The notes under the pieces are model-generated. The model searched no databases. It worked only from the letters and a program-made list of their open reading frames with translations, and had not been told where the DNA came from. Shown piece after piece: positions 48,716 to 57,178 of a stretch of DNA of 64,000 nucleotides; position 1 is the stretch's first letter; each line of letters begins with the position of its first letter. Both the position numbers and the translations under genes were made by a program. Source of the stretch: Phaeovulum vinaykumarii (GTDB lineage: Bacteria > Pseudomonadota > Alphaproteobacteria > Rhodobacterales > Rhodobacteraceae); assembly GCF_900156695.1 (NCBI RefSeq), contig NZ_FTOM01000004.1:1-64000 (forward strand), read 5' to 3'.

Positions 48716-50722
48716 TCAAAACCATCCTTCCCGCCGTCCAAGCCAGTCGGAGCGGCGCTTGCCCTGTGGGGCCTGTCCGGGCCGGTGAATTTGACCGGCG
48801 GGATCGGTGTCACCGTAAGGCGCGGACCCGAGCTGATCCTCAAGATCGCGCCATTTCTCCTCAGACCAGCGGTCCGCGCCCGCGATCCAGGCGGCGGCGC
48901 GGGCATAGACCCGGCAATCCAACGCCTCGTTGCGTTCGCGGAGTTTCTGCCATTCCAGCCGGGCGAAGCCGCGCTTGGTGCGCACCGTCACGAGCTGTTC
49001 GCCGACGACCTGCTTCAGCCATTCGTTCTCGACCCAGTGCGGCAGATGCACCGAGCCGGGCGGGAACGCGGCCCCGTCGGCGATGTCCTCCTCGGTCGGG
49101 CGCGTCAGCCGCAGGAAACGATAGGTTTCGGCCTTGAAGGTCGAGACCGCCACGGTCCAGAGCCGCGCCCCGCGCCGCAGGCGCTTGCCGCCCTCAGTCG
49201 CATCGACGAAGGTCGGCCCCGACACCGGGCTCGAGCGGTTGAACCCCTCGACGCCCTTCACCGGCGACACCTGCGCGAAGCCTTGAACCCGCGACCAGGA
49301 ATAGACCGCCGGAGCCTCGTAGCCCGTGTCGATGGCAAGCCGCGCGATACGCAGATGTGCGCCGCGTTCATGTGGCCAGGACCTGTCCAGCAAGGCCGTC
49401 AGTTCCGACCACGCGTCGTGCCGGTCCGGCCCGCCCTCGATCACGACGTGATCGACGAGCCAGCTTTCCAGCCCACGGCCCCAGGCCCAGACATCGATCT
49501 CGATCCGATCCTTCTGCACGTCCGCCCCGGCCGTCAGAAACAGCCCGCCCGCAGGCACCGTGCCGGCTGTCCAGCGCTCGCGCCGGTCGTAGAGCCGCTG
49601 CCAGTCGGGGGCTTCCCCGGTCTCGACCCATGTCTCGCCGAGGATCGTGTTTCGGAACGCCTTGATCGCCTCGTCCGACCCCTGAGCCGCGTCCCATGCC
49701 CGCACGATCCGCTCCCAGCTTAGCCAGCCGATCGGCGAATAGAGCGCCGAGAGGTGATACCCGACCGTGGTCGGATCGGCGGCCGTGGCGGTCGCCCGCC
49801 ATTCGCCTCCCTCCAGCATCGCCGTCTTGTGGTGCTCCGCGATTGCCGCGTCGCAGCCCTCGCAGTGATATTCCGCCGTTTCCGGCTTGCCCTTCTGCCA
49901 GCGCAGCCGGTCGAACTTCAGCCACTGCATCGCCCCGCAATGCGGGCACGGCACGAAGTATCGGCGCTGGTCGCTGGCCTCGAACTCCCGCTCGATCCGG
50001 CTCAGGCCACGGATCGTCGGCGTCGAGACCAGGAAGATTTTGCGCCGATGGGCGAAGGTCAGCGACCGGGCCTCGGCCAGCGTGACCGGATCGCCTTCCT
50101 CGTCGGCGGACGCCGGATAGGCGTCGACCTCGTCGAGGAAGATGTACCGCGCCGGGGTGGACCGCAGCCCGACCGCCGAATTGGCCCCGGTCATGATCAG
50201 GATGCCGCCCGCGAATTCCTTCGACAGCATCGTGTTGCCCGCGTCGCGGGATCGCGCGGGCTTAACCCGTTCGCGAAGCTCGGGGCTTTCGTCGATCAGC
50301 GGGTCGATCCGCTGGCGCGAGTTGCGTTTCGCCAGTTCCACGGTCGGCTGGACCGCCAGCATCGGGCCCGGCGCCTGGTGGATGGCGAACCCGATCCAGT
50401 TGTTGCCCGCCTCGGTCGCCCCGACCTGTGCGGCCTTCATGAACACGACCCTCTGCGTGGGATCGCCCGGCGACAGCCGGTCCATGATCTCGCGCATGTA
50501 GGGCGTGCGCACCGTGCGGTACCGCCCGGGCTCGGCCGAGGCCCGGCCCGAAAGCATCCGGTGCCGGTCCGCCCATTCCGAGACGGTCAGGTCCGCGTCG
50601 GGCCGCAATCCGGTGCCCCAGGCGCGCAGGATTTCGCCCGCGCCGTCGAAGTCCGTCAGGCCATCATCGTCACCGGAAGTCGGGCCGGACCTCGGCGAGT
50701 TCGTCGAGGTGGGCGCGTACAT
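48716..50722 (-). CDS. Terminase large subunit, lambda gpA family
   Basis: The 668-residue protein has the gpA layout: ATPase domain with KAAQVGATEAGNNW (Walker A region) and ARYIFLDEVDAYP (Walker B), a zinc finger (VPCPHCGAMQWLKF ... YHCEGCDAAI), and a C-terminal nuclease domain (GADVQKDRIEIDVWAW, ARLAIDTGYEAPAVY). It packages DNA into the prohead. It starts inside the small-subunit gene (53-base overlap), and the stop is 2 bases before gpW. Confidence 0.95.
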   Translation of the reverse strand: MYAPTSTNSPRSGPTSGDDDGLTDFDGAGEILRAWGTGLRPDADLTVSEWADRHRMLSGRASAEPGRYRTVRTPYMREIMDRLSPGDPTQRVVFMKAAQVGATEAGNNWIGFAIHQAPGPMLAVQPTVELAKRNSRQRIDPLIDESPELRERVKPARSRDAGNTMLSKEFAGGILIMTGANSAVGLRSTPARYIFLDEVDAYPASADEEGDPVTLAEARSLTFAHRRKIFLVSTPTIRGLSRIEREFEASDQRRYFVPCPHCGAMQWLKFDRLRWQKGKPETAEYHCEGCDAAIAEHHKTAMLEGGEWRATATAADPTTVGYHLSALYSPIGWLSWERIVRAWDAAQGSDEAIKAFRNTILGETWVETGEAPDWQRLYDRRERWTAGTVPAGGLFLTAGADVQKDRIEIDVWAWGRGLESWLVDHVVIEGGPDRHDAWSELTALLDRSWPHERGAHLRIARLAIDTGYEAPAVYSWSRVQGFAQVSPVKGVEGFNRSSPVSGPTFVDATEGGKRLRRGARLWTVAVSTFKAETYRFLRLTRPTEEDIADGAAFPPGSVHLPHWVENEWLKQVVGEQLVTVRTKRGFARLEWQKLRERNEALDCRVYARAAAWIAGADRWSEEKWRDLEDQLGSAPYGDTDPAGQIHRPGQAPQGKRRSDWLGRREGWF

Positions 50723-51230
50723 GTTTCTCCAGCACCTTCTGCATCGCGGCTGGCTCTACGCCCAGATCGGCCGCCATCAGCGCCGCCGCGCGCGCGGGCC
50801 AGTTCACCCATGCGTCCCGTTCCTCCCGCGCCAGCCGGAACACCAGCGCCAGCGCGCGGGCCCGCTCGATCAACTCCCCCTTCAGCTTCTGCAGACGGAT
50901 GCGCCGCTCCTGCGCCTTCAGCACCTCATTCGCGGTCTTCGCCTGCAGGAAGGTCGTGCCGCCGCCGACGGCGGGGACTGCCAGCCCCTGTTCGCGGAGC
51001 GTGTCTCCGACAGCGGCCACCGCCGCCTCGGGGACGGGCTTCAGCTTCGGCGCGGGCGGCTTGCGGGTCTTGGACGGGTCCGTCGTTTCCGCCCGCCGCG
51101 CGTCGCTGGCGGCCGCGTTGATGCTGCCGTCGGGATAGAGGACCAGCCGCTCGGCCGTCTTCGCCTTCTGGATCGCGCCGCGCGACAGCCCGACATGGGC
51201 GGCGTACTGGCGCTCGCTCATGCCCTGCAT
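50670..51230 (-). CDS. Terminase small subunit
   Basis: A 186-residue protein with an N-terminal HTH (MSERQYAAHVGLSRGAIQKAKTAERL, Nu1-like) and a helical oligomerisation part (QAKTANEVLKAQERRIRLQKLKGELIERA). It recognises the packaging site. The 3' end overlaps the terminase large subunit start, and an intergenic region follows upstream where plus-strand small genes begin. Confidence 0.88.
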   Translation of the reverse strand: MQGMSERQYAAHVGLSRGAIQKAKTAERLVLYPDGSINAAASDARRAETTDPSKTRKPPAPKLKPVPEAAVAAVGDTLREQGLAVPAVGGGTTFLQAKTANEVLKAQERRIRLQKLKGELIERARALALVFRLAREERDAWVNWPARAAALMAADLGVEPAAMQKVLEKHVRAHLDELAEVRPDFR

Positions 51231-51341
51231 CGACAGCTCCGATTATCATTCAAGATCATGTGCTTATCGAGTTGATAAGCCTCGCGGACAGAGGGAACGT
51301 GATCCCACGAAGACGATGCAACTCACCACGGAGCCACCACG

Positions 51342-51566
51342 ATGACCAGCCGCGCGACCGACAACACGAAAGCCCTCGACGCCTTCATCGCCGCGAAGAC
51401 GGAGATCGACGCGATGCTGGAGCGGCTCGCCGCCCTCAGCGCCGACCACTTCGAGACCAGCCCCGACGAGATCAACTGGGGCCATGTCGGCACCCTGAAC
51501 CACTACCGCGCCAAGCTGCGCGAGATCACCGACATGGCCTTCAGCGAAGGCGAACACGCCGAGTGA
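51342..51566 (+). CDS. Small phage protein, unknown (plus strand)
   Basis: A 74-residue acidic helical protein (MTSRATDNTKALDAFIAAKTEIDAMLERL, EINWGHVGTLNHYRAKL) with GAGCCACC upstream of the ATG. It is similar in kind to short conserved proteins of alphaproteobacterial prophages and plasmids and is followed by a DUF3489 gene. The function is unknown. Confidence 0.7.
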   Translation: MTSRATDNTKALDAFIAAKTEIDAMLERLAALSADHFETSPDEINWGHVGTLNHYRAKLREITDMAFSEGEHAE

Positions 51567-51656
51567 GACGACCCGCTCCCGGTCCCGCCCGCCGACTGGC
51601 GGGCTCGACCTCGTAGAAGGGCCCGCATCCCGCGCGCCCCGATACGGGAGACGACG

Positions 51657-52229
51657 ATGACCAAGCTTTCCGATACCCAAGCCCTGATCCTGAGCGCCGC
51701 CGCCCAGCGGCCCGAGCACATCGCCCTGCCGCTGCCCGAGAGCCTGCGGGGTGGCGCCGCCGCCAAGGTGGTCGGCGCGATGCTCGCCAAGGGCTTCCTC
51801 GAGGAGGTCGACGCCGACCTGCGCAAGGGCGAGCCCGTCTGGCGCGAAACCGGCGACGGCCACGGCGTCACGCTGGTCGCTACCGACGCAGGCCTCGCCG
51901 CCATCGGCATCGAGCCCGACGACGCGAGCACCGCGCCTGTGGGCGCGACGGATGCGCCGACCGAGCAGCCCGCGCCGGACACCCCCACCGAAACCGAGTC
52001 CGCGCCCAAGACGCGCACACCGCGCGAGGGCACGAAACAGGCCACGCTGATCGCCATGCTGCGCGCGCCGGACGGCGCGACCATCGAGGAGATCATGGCC
52101 GCGACGGGCTGGCAGTCGCACACGGTGCGCGGCGCGATGGCCGGGGCGCTGAAAAAGAAGCTCGGGCTCGAAGTGACCTCCGAGAAAGTCGAGGATCGGG
52201 GGCGCGTGTACAAACTCCCTGCCGCCTGA
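51657..52229 (+). CDS. DUF3489 protein
   Basis: The 190-residue protein has the DUF3489 pattern: N-terminal MTKLSDTQALILSAAAQRPEHIALPLP, a Pro/Thr/Glu-rich linker, and a C-terminal winged-helix part (TKQATLIAMLRAPDGATIEEIMAATGWQSHTVRGAMAGALKKKLGLEV). Such proteins occur on phages and plasmids. It probably binds DNA; the target is unknown. It has GGAGACGACG before the ATG. Confidence 0.88.
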   Translation: MTKLSDTQALILSAAAQRPEHIALPLPESLRGGAAAKVVGAMLAKGFLEEVDADLRKGEPVWRETGDGHGVTLVATDAGLAAIGIEPDDASTAPVGATDAPTEQPAPDTPTETESAPKTRTPREGTKQATLIAMLRAPDGATIEEIMAATGWQSHTVRGAMAGALKKKLGLEVTSEKVEDRGRVYKLPAA

Positions 52230-52281
52230 CGCGAGGAACCCGACAAGTCGATGGCCGCCGTCCCGCCGGGGCGGCGGTCGA

Positions 52282-52506
52282 TCATTTTGCGCTCCGCATC
52301 CGGATGGCCTCGAACACCCGGCGCAGGGCGAAGGAACGGGCGATCGACACGATGGTGAAGATGGCGCCCATCTTCAGGTTCTGCGCCAGCGTCGTGTGCA
52401 GCCCGAAAATCGGGAAGATCAGGATCTGCGTGACGACCGCAACGCCGTAGCCGACGATCACGTTGGCGACGGACTCGACCAGCGACATGGCGCGCGATTG
52501 CTTCAT
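52282..52506 (-). CDS. Small phage membrane protein (DUF7220-like)
   Basis: A 74-residue protein starting MKQSRAMSLVESVANVIVGYGVAVVTQ, with two TM helices (VIVGYGVAVVTQILIFPIFGL, KMGAIFTIVSIARSFAL) and a C-terminal RRVFEAI. This is a familiar small protein of phages, encoded beside methyltransferase genes. It starts 9 bases after the stop of the cytosine methyltransferase gene. Confidence 0.75.
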   Translation of the reverse strand: MKQSRAMSLVESVANVIVGYGVAVVTQILIFPIFGLHTTLAQNLKMGAIFTIVSIARSFALRRVFEAIRMRSAK

Positions 52507-52515
52507 GTCGTCACC

Positions 52516-53613
52516 TCATCCATCGGCCAGCAGTTCAGCCGCCAGAGTTCTGAGCGCATGCGCTGCAACCAGTGGGACCACTCCGTTGCCACAGAGCCGA
52601 AGCCGGTCCACCCGGTGGGCCAGCCCATCAGCGCCTCTACGAACAGCGGGTTCAAGGTCCGGCGCGCATCGCAGGTATCGCTCCCAGCCATCGGCGTCAC
52701 CAGGACCTGGCGGCCAAGCAGGCCGTTCACCGGCGTGTTCGCCAGTGTTGTCGCGCCATCCTTGTGATCCCGCGCCGTCGGCGTCATCCACATCCCCGCC
52801 GAATGGGTCAGGTCGGCCAACCGCCGGTTCCCCGCGCTCGGCTTGCAGCCGTCGTTCGCCATCGGCGTCGGCCACATCGCGGCTGTGGTCGCGAGGTTCA
52901 TCCCGTGCTGGCCTGCTTCCTGCGATGGCGTCGGCTTCGTCTGCCGGTTCTCGTTGGCGCTGGCCCGAGGCGTCGGCCAGAGCCGCAACAGCTCCGTCCG
53001 GTTGCCGCCACTCGACCGGGTGCCAGAGCAGGCGCGCGGGGTCGGCCAGCTCGTCTCCTTCGCGGTGGGCGAGGATGAAGAGCCGCTCGCGCTTGTGCGG
53101 CGCGCCGACTTCCGCCGCCGTGAAGAGGCCTGCCGCAAGGCGGTAGCCCATGCCGACCAGTCCGCTGGCGACCTCGGGGAATCCGAGACGGAGATGATTG
53201 GCGACGTTCTCGAGGAACACGAAGGGCGGCTCGCATTCGCCGATGATACGGGCGACATGCGGCCAGAGGTGGCGCGGGTCGTCCGCGCCCCGGCGCTTGC
53301 CCGCGACGGAGAACGGCTGGCACGGATAGCCCGCAGTGACGATGTCCACCGTGCCGCGCCATGGGCGGCCGTCGAAGGTAGCAACGTCGTCCCAGACAAC
53401 AGCCTGATCCAGGGACGCGTCTTCCATCCGCGCCACGAGAGTGGCTGCGGCGTAGGTTTCCCGTTCGACATGGCCCACAGCACGATATCCGGGGATGGCG
53501 ATGGCGAGCCCGAGGTCGAGACCGCCCGCGCCAGAGCAGAGGGAGAGACCGAAAAGGCATGCGTCTCCGGCCCCGGAAGCGCGTCCGGAGGAAGGTAAAG
53601 CCAGGTCATGCAT
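52516..53613 (-). CDS. DNA (cytosine-5) methyltransferase
   Basis: The 365-residue protein has motifs in normal order: I (LFGLSLCSGAGGLDLGLA), IV (TAGYPCQPFSVAG with the catalytic Cys), VI (VFLENVANH), VIII (KRERLFILA) and X (RLRLCGNGVVPLVA). The variable region is long and Asp/Ala-rich (about 215-310). It starts 1 base after the stop of the adenine methyltransferase gene. No restriction enzyme is nearby, so it is a phage orphan enzyme, probably protecting against host restriction. Confidence 0.94.
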   Translation of the reverse strand: MHDLALPSSGRASGAGDACLFGLSLCSGAGGLDLGLAIAIPGYRAVGHVERETYAAATLVARMEDASLDQAVVWDDVATFDGRPWRGTVDIVTAGYPCQPFSVAGKRRGADDPRHLWPHVARIIGECEPPFVFLENVANHLRLGFPEVASGLVGMGYRLAAGLFTAAEVGAPHKRERLFILAHREGDELADPARLLWHPVEWRQPDGAVAALADASGQRQREPADEADAIAGSRPARDEPRDHSRDVADADGERRLQAERGEPAVGRPDPFGGDVDDADGAGSQGWRDNTGEHAGERPAWPPGPGDADGWERYLRCAPDLEPAVRRGADGLAHRVDRLRLCGNGVVPLVAAHALRTLAAELLADG

Positions 53614-53614
53614 G

Positions 53615-54991
53615 TCACGCGGCGGTCTTGCGCTTTCGCGCGGGTTCGGGGGCGGCGTCCGTTGCCGGGGCATCGGCCGGGGCGTCGGCGTCGTCGCCGA
53701 GCCGCTCGGTCCTCACCTGCGCGAAGGTCCGTCCATCGCCATCGAGGATCGCGTCGCGGCCGGTCTCGGCCTGCCACCGTTCCAAGGCGACATCGACATA
53801 GGCGGGGCTGATTTCCATCGCGAAGACGCGGCGGCCGTTGGCCTCGCCCGCCATGATCTGCGAACCGGAGCCGGAGAACGGCTCATAGCAGAGCCCACCG
53901 CGGGCGACGTGCTGGCGCATCGGGATACCGAAGGCATCGAGGGGCTTCGGCGTCGGATGATCCGGGCGCTCGTCCTTCGCGAAGGACGCCATCTCCCAGG
54001 TCGAGGGCAGCGTCTGCTCGGCCACCTTAGGCGGGCGGTTCGGGCGGCGCCAGCCCATGAAGCAGGGCTCGTGTTTCCAGAGGTAATGGGAGCGGGTCAG
54101 AACCCCGCGGTCCTTCACCCAGATGATCTGCTGATGGACGAAGGCACCCGCTTTCTCCCAGCAGGCCTCGAGCATCGCCTGGCGGCGGGAGGCGTGCCAG
54201 CAGTACCAGGCGGCGTCCTCGGTAATGGCCTCGGCCACGGCGGCGGCGATGAAACCGTCGTATAGTTCCGCGCCCTGCGAGCTGTCGTCCCAGGTCGTGC
54301 CGTAGGACGCGGACCAATCCTTGTTCCGCGTCGGGTGGTTCGAGCCGTCGTAGTCGACGAGGTACGGCGGATCGGTGGCGAACAGGATCGCCCGCTCGCC
54401 ATTCATCAGGCGGCGCACGTCAGCAGCGCTGGTGCTGTCGCCACAGAGCAATCGATGTTCGCCGAGGATCCACAGATCGCCGGTGCGCGAGGCCGGGTTA
54501 CGCGGCGGTTCGGGGATGGTCACCGGCGGCACGGAGCCTCCAGCGCCACCTTCTTCACCGTCCCCCTCCGGTACGAAAGCCAGCAGCTTGTCGAGTTCGC
54601 CGTCGGAGAACCCGACCAGCGACAGGTCGAAATCCTCGGCCAGCAGGTCGTTCAGTTCCGCCGACAGCAGCGCCTCGTCCCAGGTGCCGAGTTCGGTCAG
54701 CTTGTTGTCCGCAATGCGATATGCCCGGCGCTGCGCCTCGGTCAGGTGTCCAAGCACGATCACCGGCGCTTCGGTCAGCCCGAGCTGCGTTGCGGCCAGC
54801 ACCCGGCCATGGCCCGCGATCAGCTCGCCATCTTCGGCTACGAGGCAGGGCACGGTCCAGCCGAACTCGGCCATGCTGGCGGCGATCTTCGCAACCTGGT
54901 CCGGCCCGTGCGCCTTCGCGTTCTTCGCGTAGGGCTGGAGCTTGCCCAGCGGCCACATCTCGATCGCGTCCGGGGCGAAGCTCAGCGTCAT
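53615..54991 (-). CDS. ParB-domain DNA methyltransferase (adenine/N4-cytosine)
   Basis: A 458-residue protein from ATG 54991. It starts with a ParB-like nuclease/sulfiredoxin-fold domain at residues 10-100 (KLQPYAKNAKAHGPDQVAKIAASM, LIAGHGRVLAATQLGL). A beta-class methyltransferase follows with DPPYLVDYDG (motif IV, about residue 205) and a later motif I (LCYEPFSGSGSQIMAGE). The fused ParB/MTase form is common in phages. It precedes the cytosine methyltransferase gene by 1 base. Confidence 0.93.
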   Translation of the reverse strand: MTLSFAPDAIEMWPLGKLQPYAKNAKAHGPDQVAKIAASMAEFGWTVPCLVAEDGELIAGHGRVLAATQLGLTEAPVIVLGHLTEAQRRAYRIADNKLTELGTWDEALLSAELNDLLAEDFDLSLVGFSDGELDKLLAFVPEGDGEEGGAGGSVPPVTIPEPPRNPASRTGDLWILGEHRLLCGDSTSAADVRRLMNGERAILFATDPPYLVDYDGSNHPTRNKDWSASYGTTWDDSSQGAELYDGFIAAAVAEAITEDAAWYCWHASRRQAMLEACWEKAGAFVHQQIIWVKDRGVLTRSHYLWKHEPCFMGWRRPNRPPKVAEQTLPSTWEMASFAKDERPDHPTPKPLDAFGIPMRQHVARGGLCYEPFSGSGSQIMAGEANGRRVFAMEISPAYVDVALERWQAETGRDAILDGDGRTFAQVRTERLGDDADAPADAPATDAAPEPARKRKTAA

Positions 54992-55423
54992 GGTGGGCAA
55001 AGTTCCTCGGTCGGGTGGATGCCGGTGGCTTCCGGACTCCGGATGCCGGGCTGGACTCCATACGGGGTCCAGCGGCCACCAGCGGTGTCCGGTCGGAAGG
55101 CCAGCGTTCATTGGTGTTTGCGCGGGGCGTGGGTGGCTCCGGCTTCCGGGTGGCTTCCCAAAAATCCGGCCCTGTCGCTGGCGATGTCCCGCGCTTCGCC
55201 CGCCAGCATACGAAAACGCCCAGGAAGGAACCAAGATATCAAAGGCTTGGCAGTTCGGACCCTCACTGGTCCCCTCGCTGGACCCCGGAAGCCAGCGACG
55301 CGGCCTCTGCCTGCGCGCTCCTCTCCCGAGCATATTGAATCTGTAGCGTCCTGGACGCGATCTGTCTTGGCGTCTGGTGTCTCGCTTGAAAGTGTCTCGC
55401 CCACGCGACGGCTATTGACAGGT
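54992..55423. other. Intergenic region upstream of the methyltransferase pair
   Basis: About 430 bases. A frame open upstream of the methyltransferase start has no protein-like content. I see short repeated GGCTTCC pieces near 55028 and 55141 but nothing that names a function. It may hold the promoter for the two methyltransferases. Confidence 0.4.
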
Positions 55424-55849
55424 TCAGTGCGTCACCTTCGCCACCACGAAATCCATAGATCGCTTCGACGGCACTCGCTTGCCGTTCAGCCGCCAGACGA
55501 TGACCGCGATGCCATACTGCCATCGGCGGTTGGCGGTGGCGCGGCTGATGCCCAACTCCCAGCAGATCGGCTTCCATGGCTTGCGGTTCGCCCGGAGCCA
55601 CACAAGGCGCGCGTCGGCCGGGTCGAGCCAGCGCAACCACAGCAGCGCATCGTCGGCTTGGGTGATGTCGCGCGGGCCGGGCTTCGGCCGTCGCATCCGG
55701 GGTTCCTGACCGACCTGATCGGCGAAGCTGTGGAAATACTCAGGCCAAGCGTTGAAGTAGCCCTGTGGCTTCACCTCGGGCAGCGACCGGAAAACATCGG
55801 CAGCGCTCTCAAGGCGCGCTTCGACAATGGCAGGGGTCCACTCAGCCAT
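55424..55849 (-). CDS. DUF6362-like phage protein
   Basis: The 141-residue protein from MAEWTPAIVEARLESAADVF resembles DUF6362 phage proteins, with DALLWLRWLDPADARLVWLRANRKPWKPICWELGISRATANRRW forming an HTH-like C-terminal part. It may bind DNA, as small late-early regulators do. Its start overlaps the previous gene by 8 bases. Confidence 0.7.
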   Translation of the reverse strand: MAEWTPAIVEARLESAADVFRSLPEVKPQGYFNAWPEYFHSFADQVGQEPRMRRPKPGPRDITQADDALLWLRWLDPADARLVWLRANRKPWKPICWELGISRATANRRWQYGIAVIVWRLNGKRVPSKRSMDFVVAKVTH

Positions 55850-56042
55850 GGGCGATCTCCCTTGGCTCGACACGCGGGCCGTAGAGTTTTTCACCCAGTT
55901 GGCGGACCAGTTCCTGCTCCGGCCAGGTGAGACGCGGGTCATCGATGGAGACGGCCAGCAGACCATGCTCGTGCCAGCCTTCCTGCTTGACGCGATCTGG
56001 ATCACGGCGGGTGCCACCATAGCCTCGGGGATACCACCTCAC
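55842..56042 (-). CDS. Small phage protein, GTG start
   Basis: A 66-residue protein beginning at GTG (56042), with the GTG overlapping the RuvC-like gene stop (GTGA). It is basic at the front (RWYPRGYGGTRRDPDRVKQ), then DDPRLTWPEQELVRQLGEKLYG. It sits in a tightly packed operon, which supports its reality. The function is unknown. Confidence 0.6.
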   Translation of the reverse strand: MRWYPRGYGGTRRDPDRVKQEGWHEHGLLAVSIDDPRLTWPEQELVRQLGEKLYGPRVEPREIAHG

Positions 56043-56560
56043 GCGACACCCCCGTTCGTTTCGATTGCCCAATGCAGGATGGCGATGGCATCCGCCTCGT
56101 TGTCATCGGTGGGGCTGAACCCGCGCGCCCGCGCGGCCGCAATCATCGCTACCTTGTCGGCGTTGCCCTTCCCGGTGGCATGGCGCTTGATGGTGCCAAC
56201 CGGAACGCCCTCATAGGGGATGCCGCGGAGTTCAGCCCATGCCGTGAGGGTGGCCATCAGCCCGCCATAGACATGGGCTGCGTCCGTGCCGACATGGCGG
56301 CGGACTTCCTCGAACCAGATCGCGGCGATGGGGCCTGATAGCCGGTCGATCTCGGTCAGCCAGTTGGTGAACCGAAGATACCGCATGCCGCCGCCGTCGA
56401 AACGTCCGGGGCGAAAGGATGTCGTGCCGGACGTGATCAGGCCGTCATGGCTGCGCAAAGCCCAACCTGTTGTCGTCCCGAGGTCGAGGGCAAGGATGCA
56501 GGACGCAGAATTGCACCCCGGTTCGAGGTGCAGGTCCGCAGTCTGGATGGTCGGCGTCAT
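56039..56560 (-). CDS. RuvC-like Holliday junction resolvase
   Basis: The 173-residue protein has RNase H-fold acidic positions: LALDLGTTTGWAL (first Asp), AAIWFEEVRRHVG (Glu) and the C-terminal DNEADAIAILHWA (Asp pair). It is typical of phage RuvC-like nucleases and should resolve branched DNA during replication or packaging. It is the first gene after the iteron-like region, and its downstream neighbours overlap it. Confidence 0.85.
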   Translation of the reverse strand: MTPTIQTADLHLEPGCNSASCILALDLGTTTGWALRSHDGLITSGTTSFRPGRFDGGGMRYLRFTNWLTEIDRLSGPIAAIWFEEVRRHVGTDAAHVYGGLMATLTAWAELRGIPYEGVPVGTIKRHATGKGNADKVAMIAAARARGFSPTDDNEADAIAILHWAIETNGGVA

Positions 56561-56689
56561 TTTGAAGGCTCACCTGAATTGTGGGCCTTCGGCTTTGGTC
56601 AAAAGCAGGGAATCATGTCAGGCGCGCCGGGTCAAGGAAAACGCGCCCTGCCGACGGGTGACCCAACCTGGTCCTACTTCTGATCAAGG

Positions 56690-56920
56690 TAGGGCCACAA
56701 ATCGTCGTTTGATTTCAAAGCTGTCCCTACTGGTCCTACTCGTCCCAACCTTTTTCCCTACGACGCATAAGGAGGGACGAAACCGGCTAGGGACATACAT
56801 GCATATAGCAAAGGGAAGGAAGTCGGTGCACCAAGTAGGGCCAGTAGGGACACGATTGAAATTTTTGGGTTTTCTCTGACCCTACCTAGCCGTCAGGTAG
56901 GGTCAGAGAATGAGGTAGGG
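56690..56920. repeat. Iteron-like cluster of TAGGG/CCCTA motifs
   Basis: Nine TAGGG/CCCTA motifs occur in 231 bases (starts 56690, 56725, 56756, 56788, 56836, 56845, 56880, 56898, 56916), against well under one expected by chance in random sequence. Longer versions recur, e.g. CCAGTAGGGACA in both orientations and GGTAGGGCCA at two places. Confidence 0.7.
56872..56910. repeat. Perfect 16-base inverted repeat
   Basis: Arms 56872-56887 and 56895-56910 pair perfectly with a 7-base loop. Both arms contain an iteron motif. No T run follows on either strand, so it is not a standard terminator; an origin or binding-site role is more likely. Confidence 0.65.
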
Positions 56921-57178
56921 CCATCCCGAAACGTGAAGACGGCCGCCAGAGGCGGTTGTTGCGACGACCTTCGACAACTCGGCACGATCACCCCCTTGTG
57001 CGAGGCATCGCCAACGCCCATGTTAAACGACGTGCTGCGCATGGCCGTTCCGGTCCGGGGTTTCCCCATGAAGAACATGCGCATCGAAAATCGCGACAAG
57101 GCAACCTTTCCCAAGGGTCTTCGTGGCGGCAATGGACCGAGCCCTCGACTTCGACGACCCTCAGGCAGAGGTTTTGCC

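Larger units (their letters stand above)
56561..57178. other. Long noncoding control/origin-like region
   Basis: About 620 bases between two divergent genes. The left part has a repeat cluster and hairpin (56690-56920), described separately. The right part (56930-57178) encodes an upstream in-frame extension of the next gene that has no family-like content. It is the best origin or major regulatory region candidate of prophage B in this window. Confidence 0.5.

Noticed and set aside
26697-51230. A gene transfer agent cluster rather than a prophage
   Set aside because: Only the tail genes are GTA-like. Lambda-type terminase and portal, fused capsid, lysis, methyltransferase and replication genes plus cargo indicate a temperate phage.
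54335-55930. Long plus-strand open frame of 531 codons across the methyltransferase and DUF6362 genes
   Set aside because: It is antisense to two clear minus-strand genes, has no family features and is explained by high GC.
56872-56910. 16-base hairpin as a rho-independent terminator
   Set aside because: No T run follows the stem on either strand and the arms contain the iteron motif, so it is listed as repeat/origin-like.
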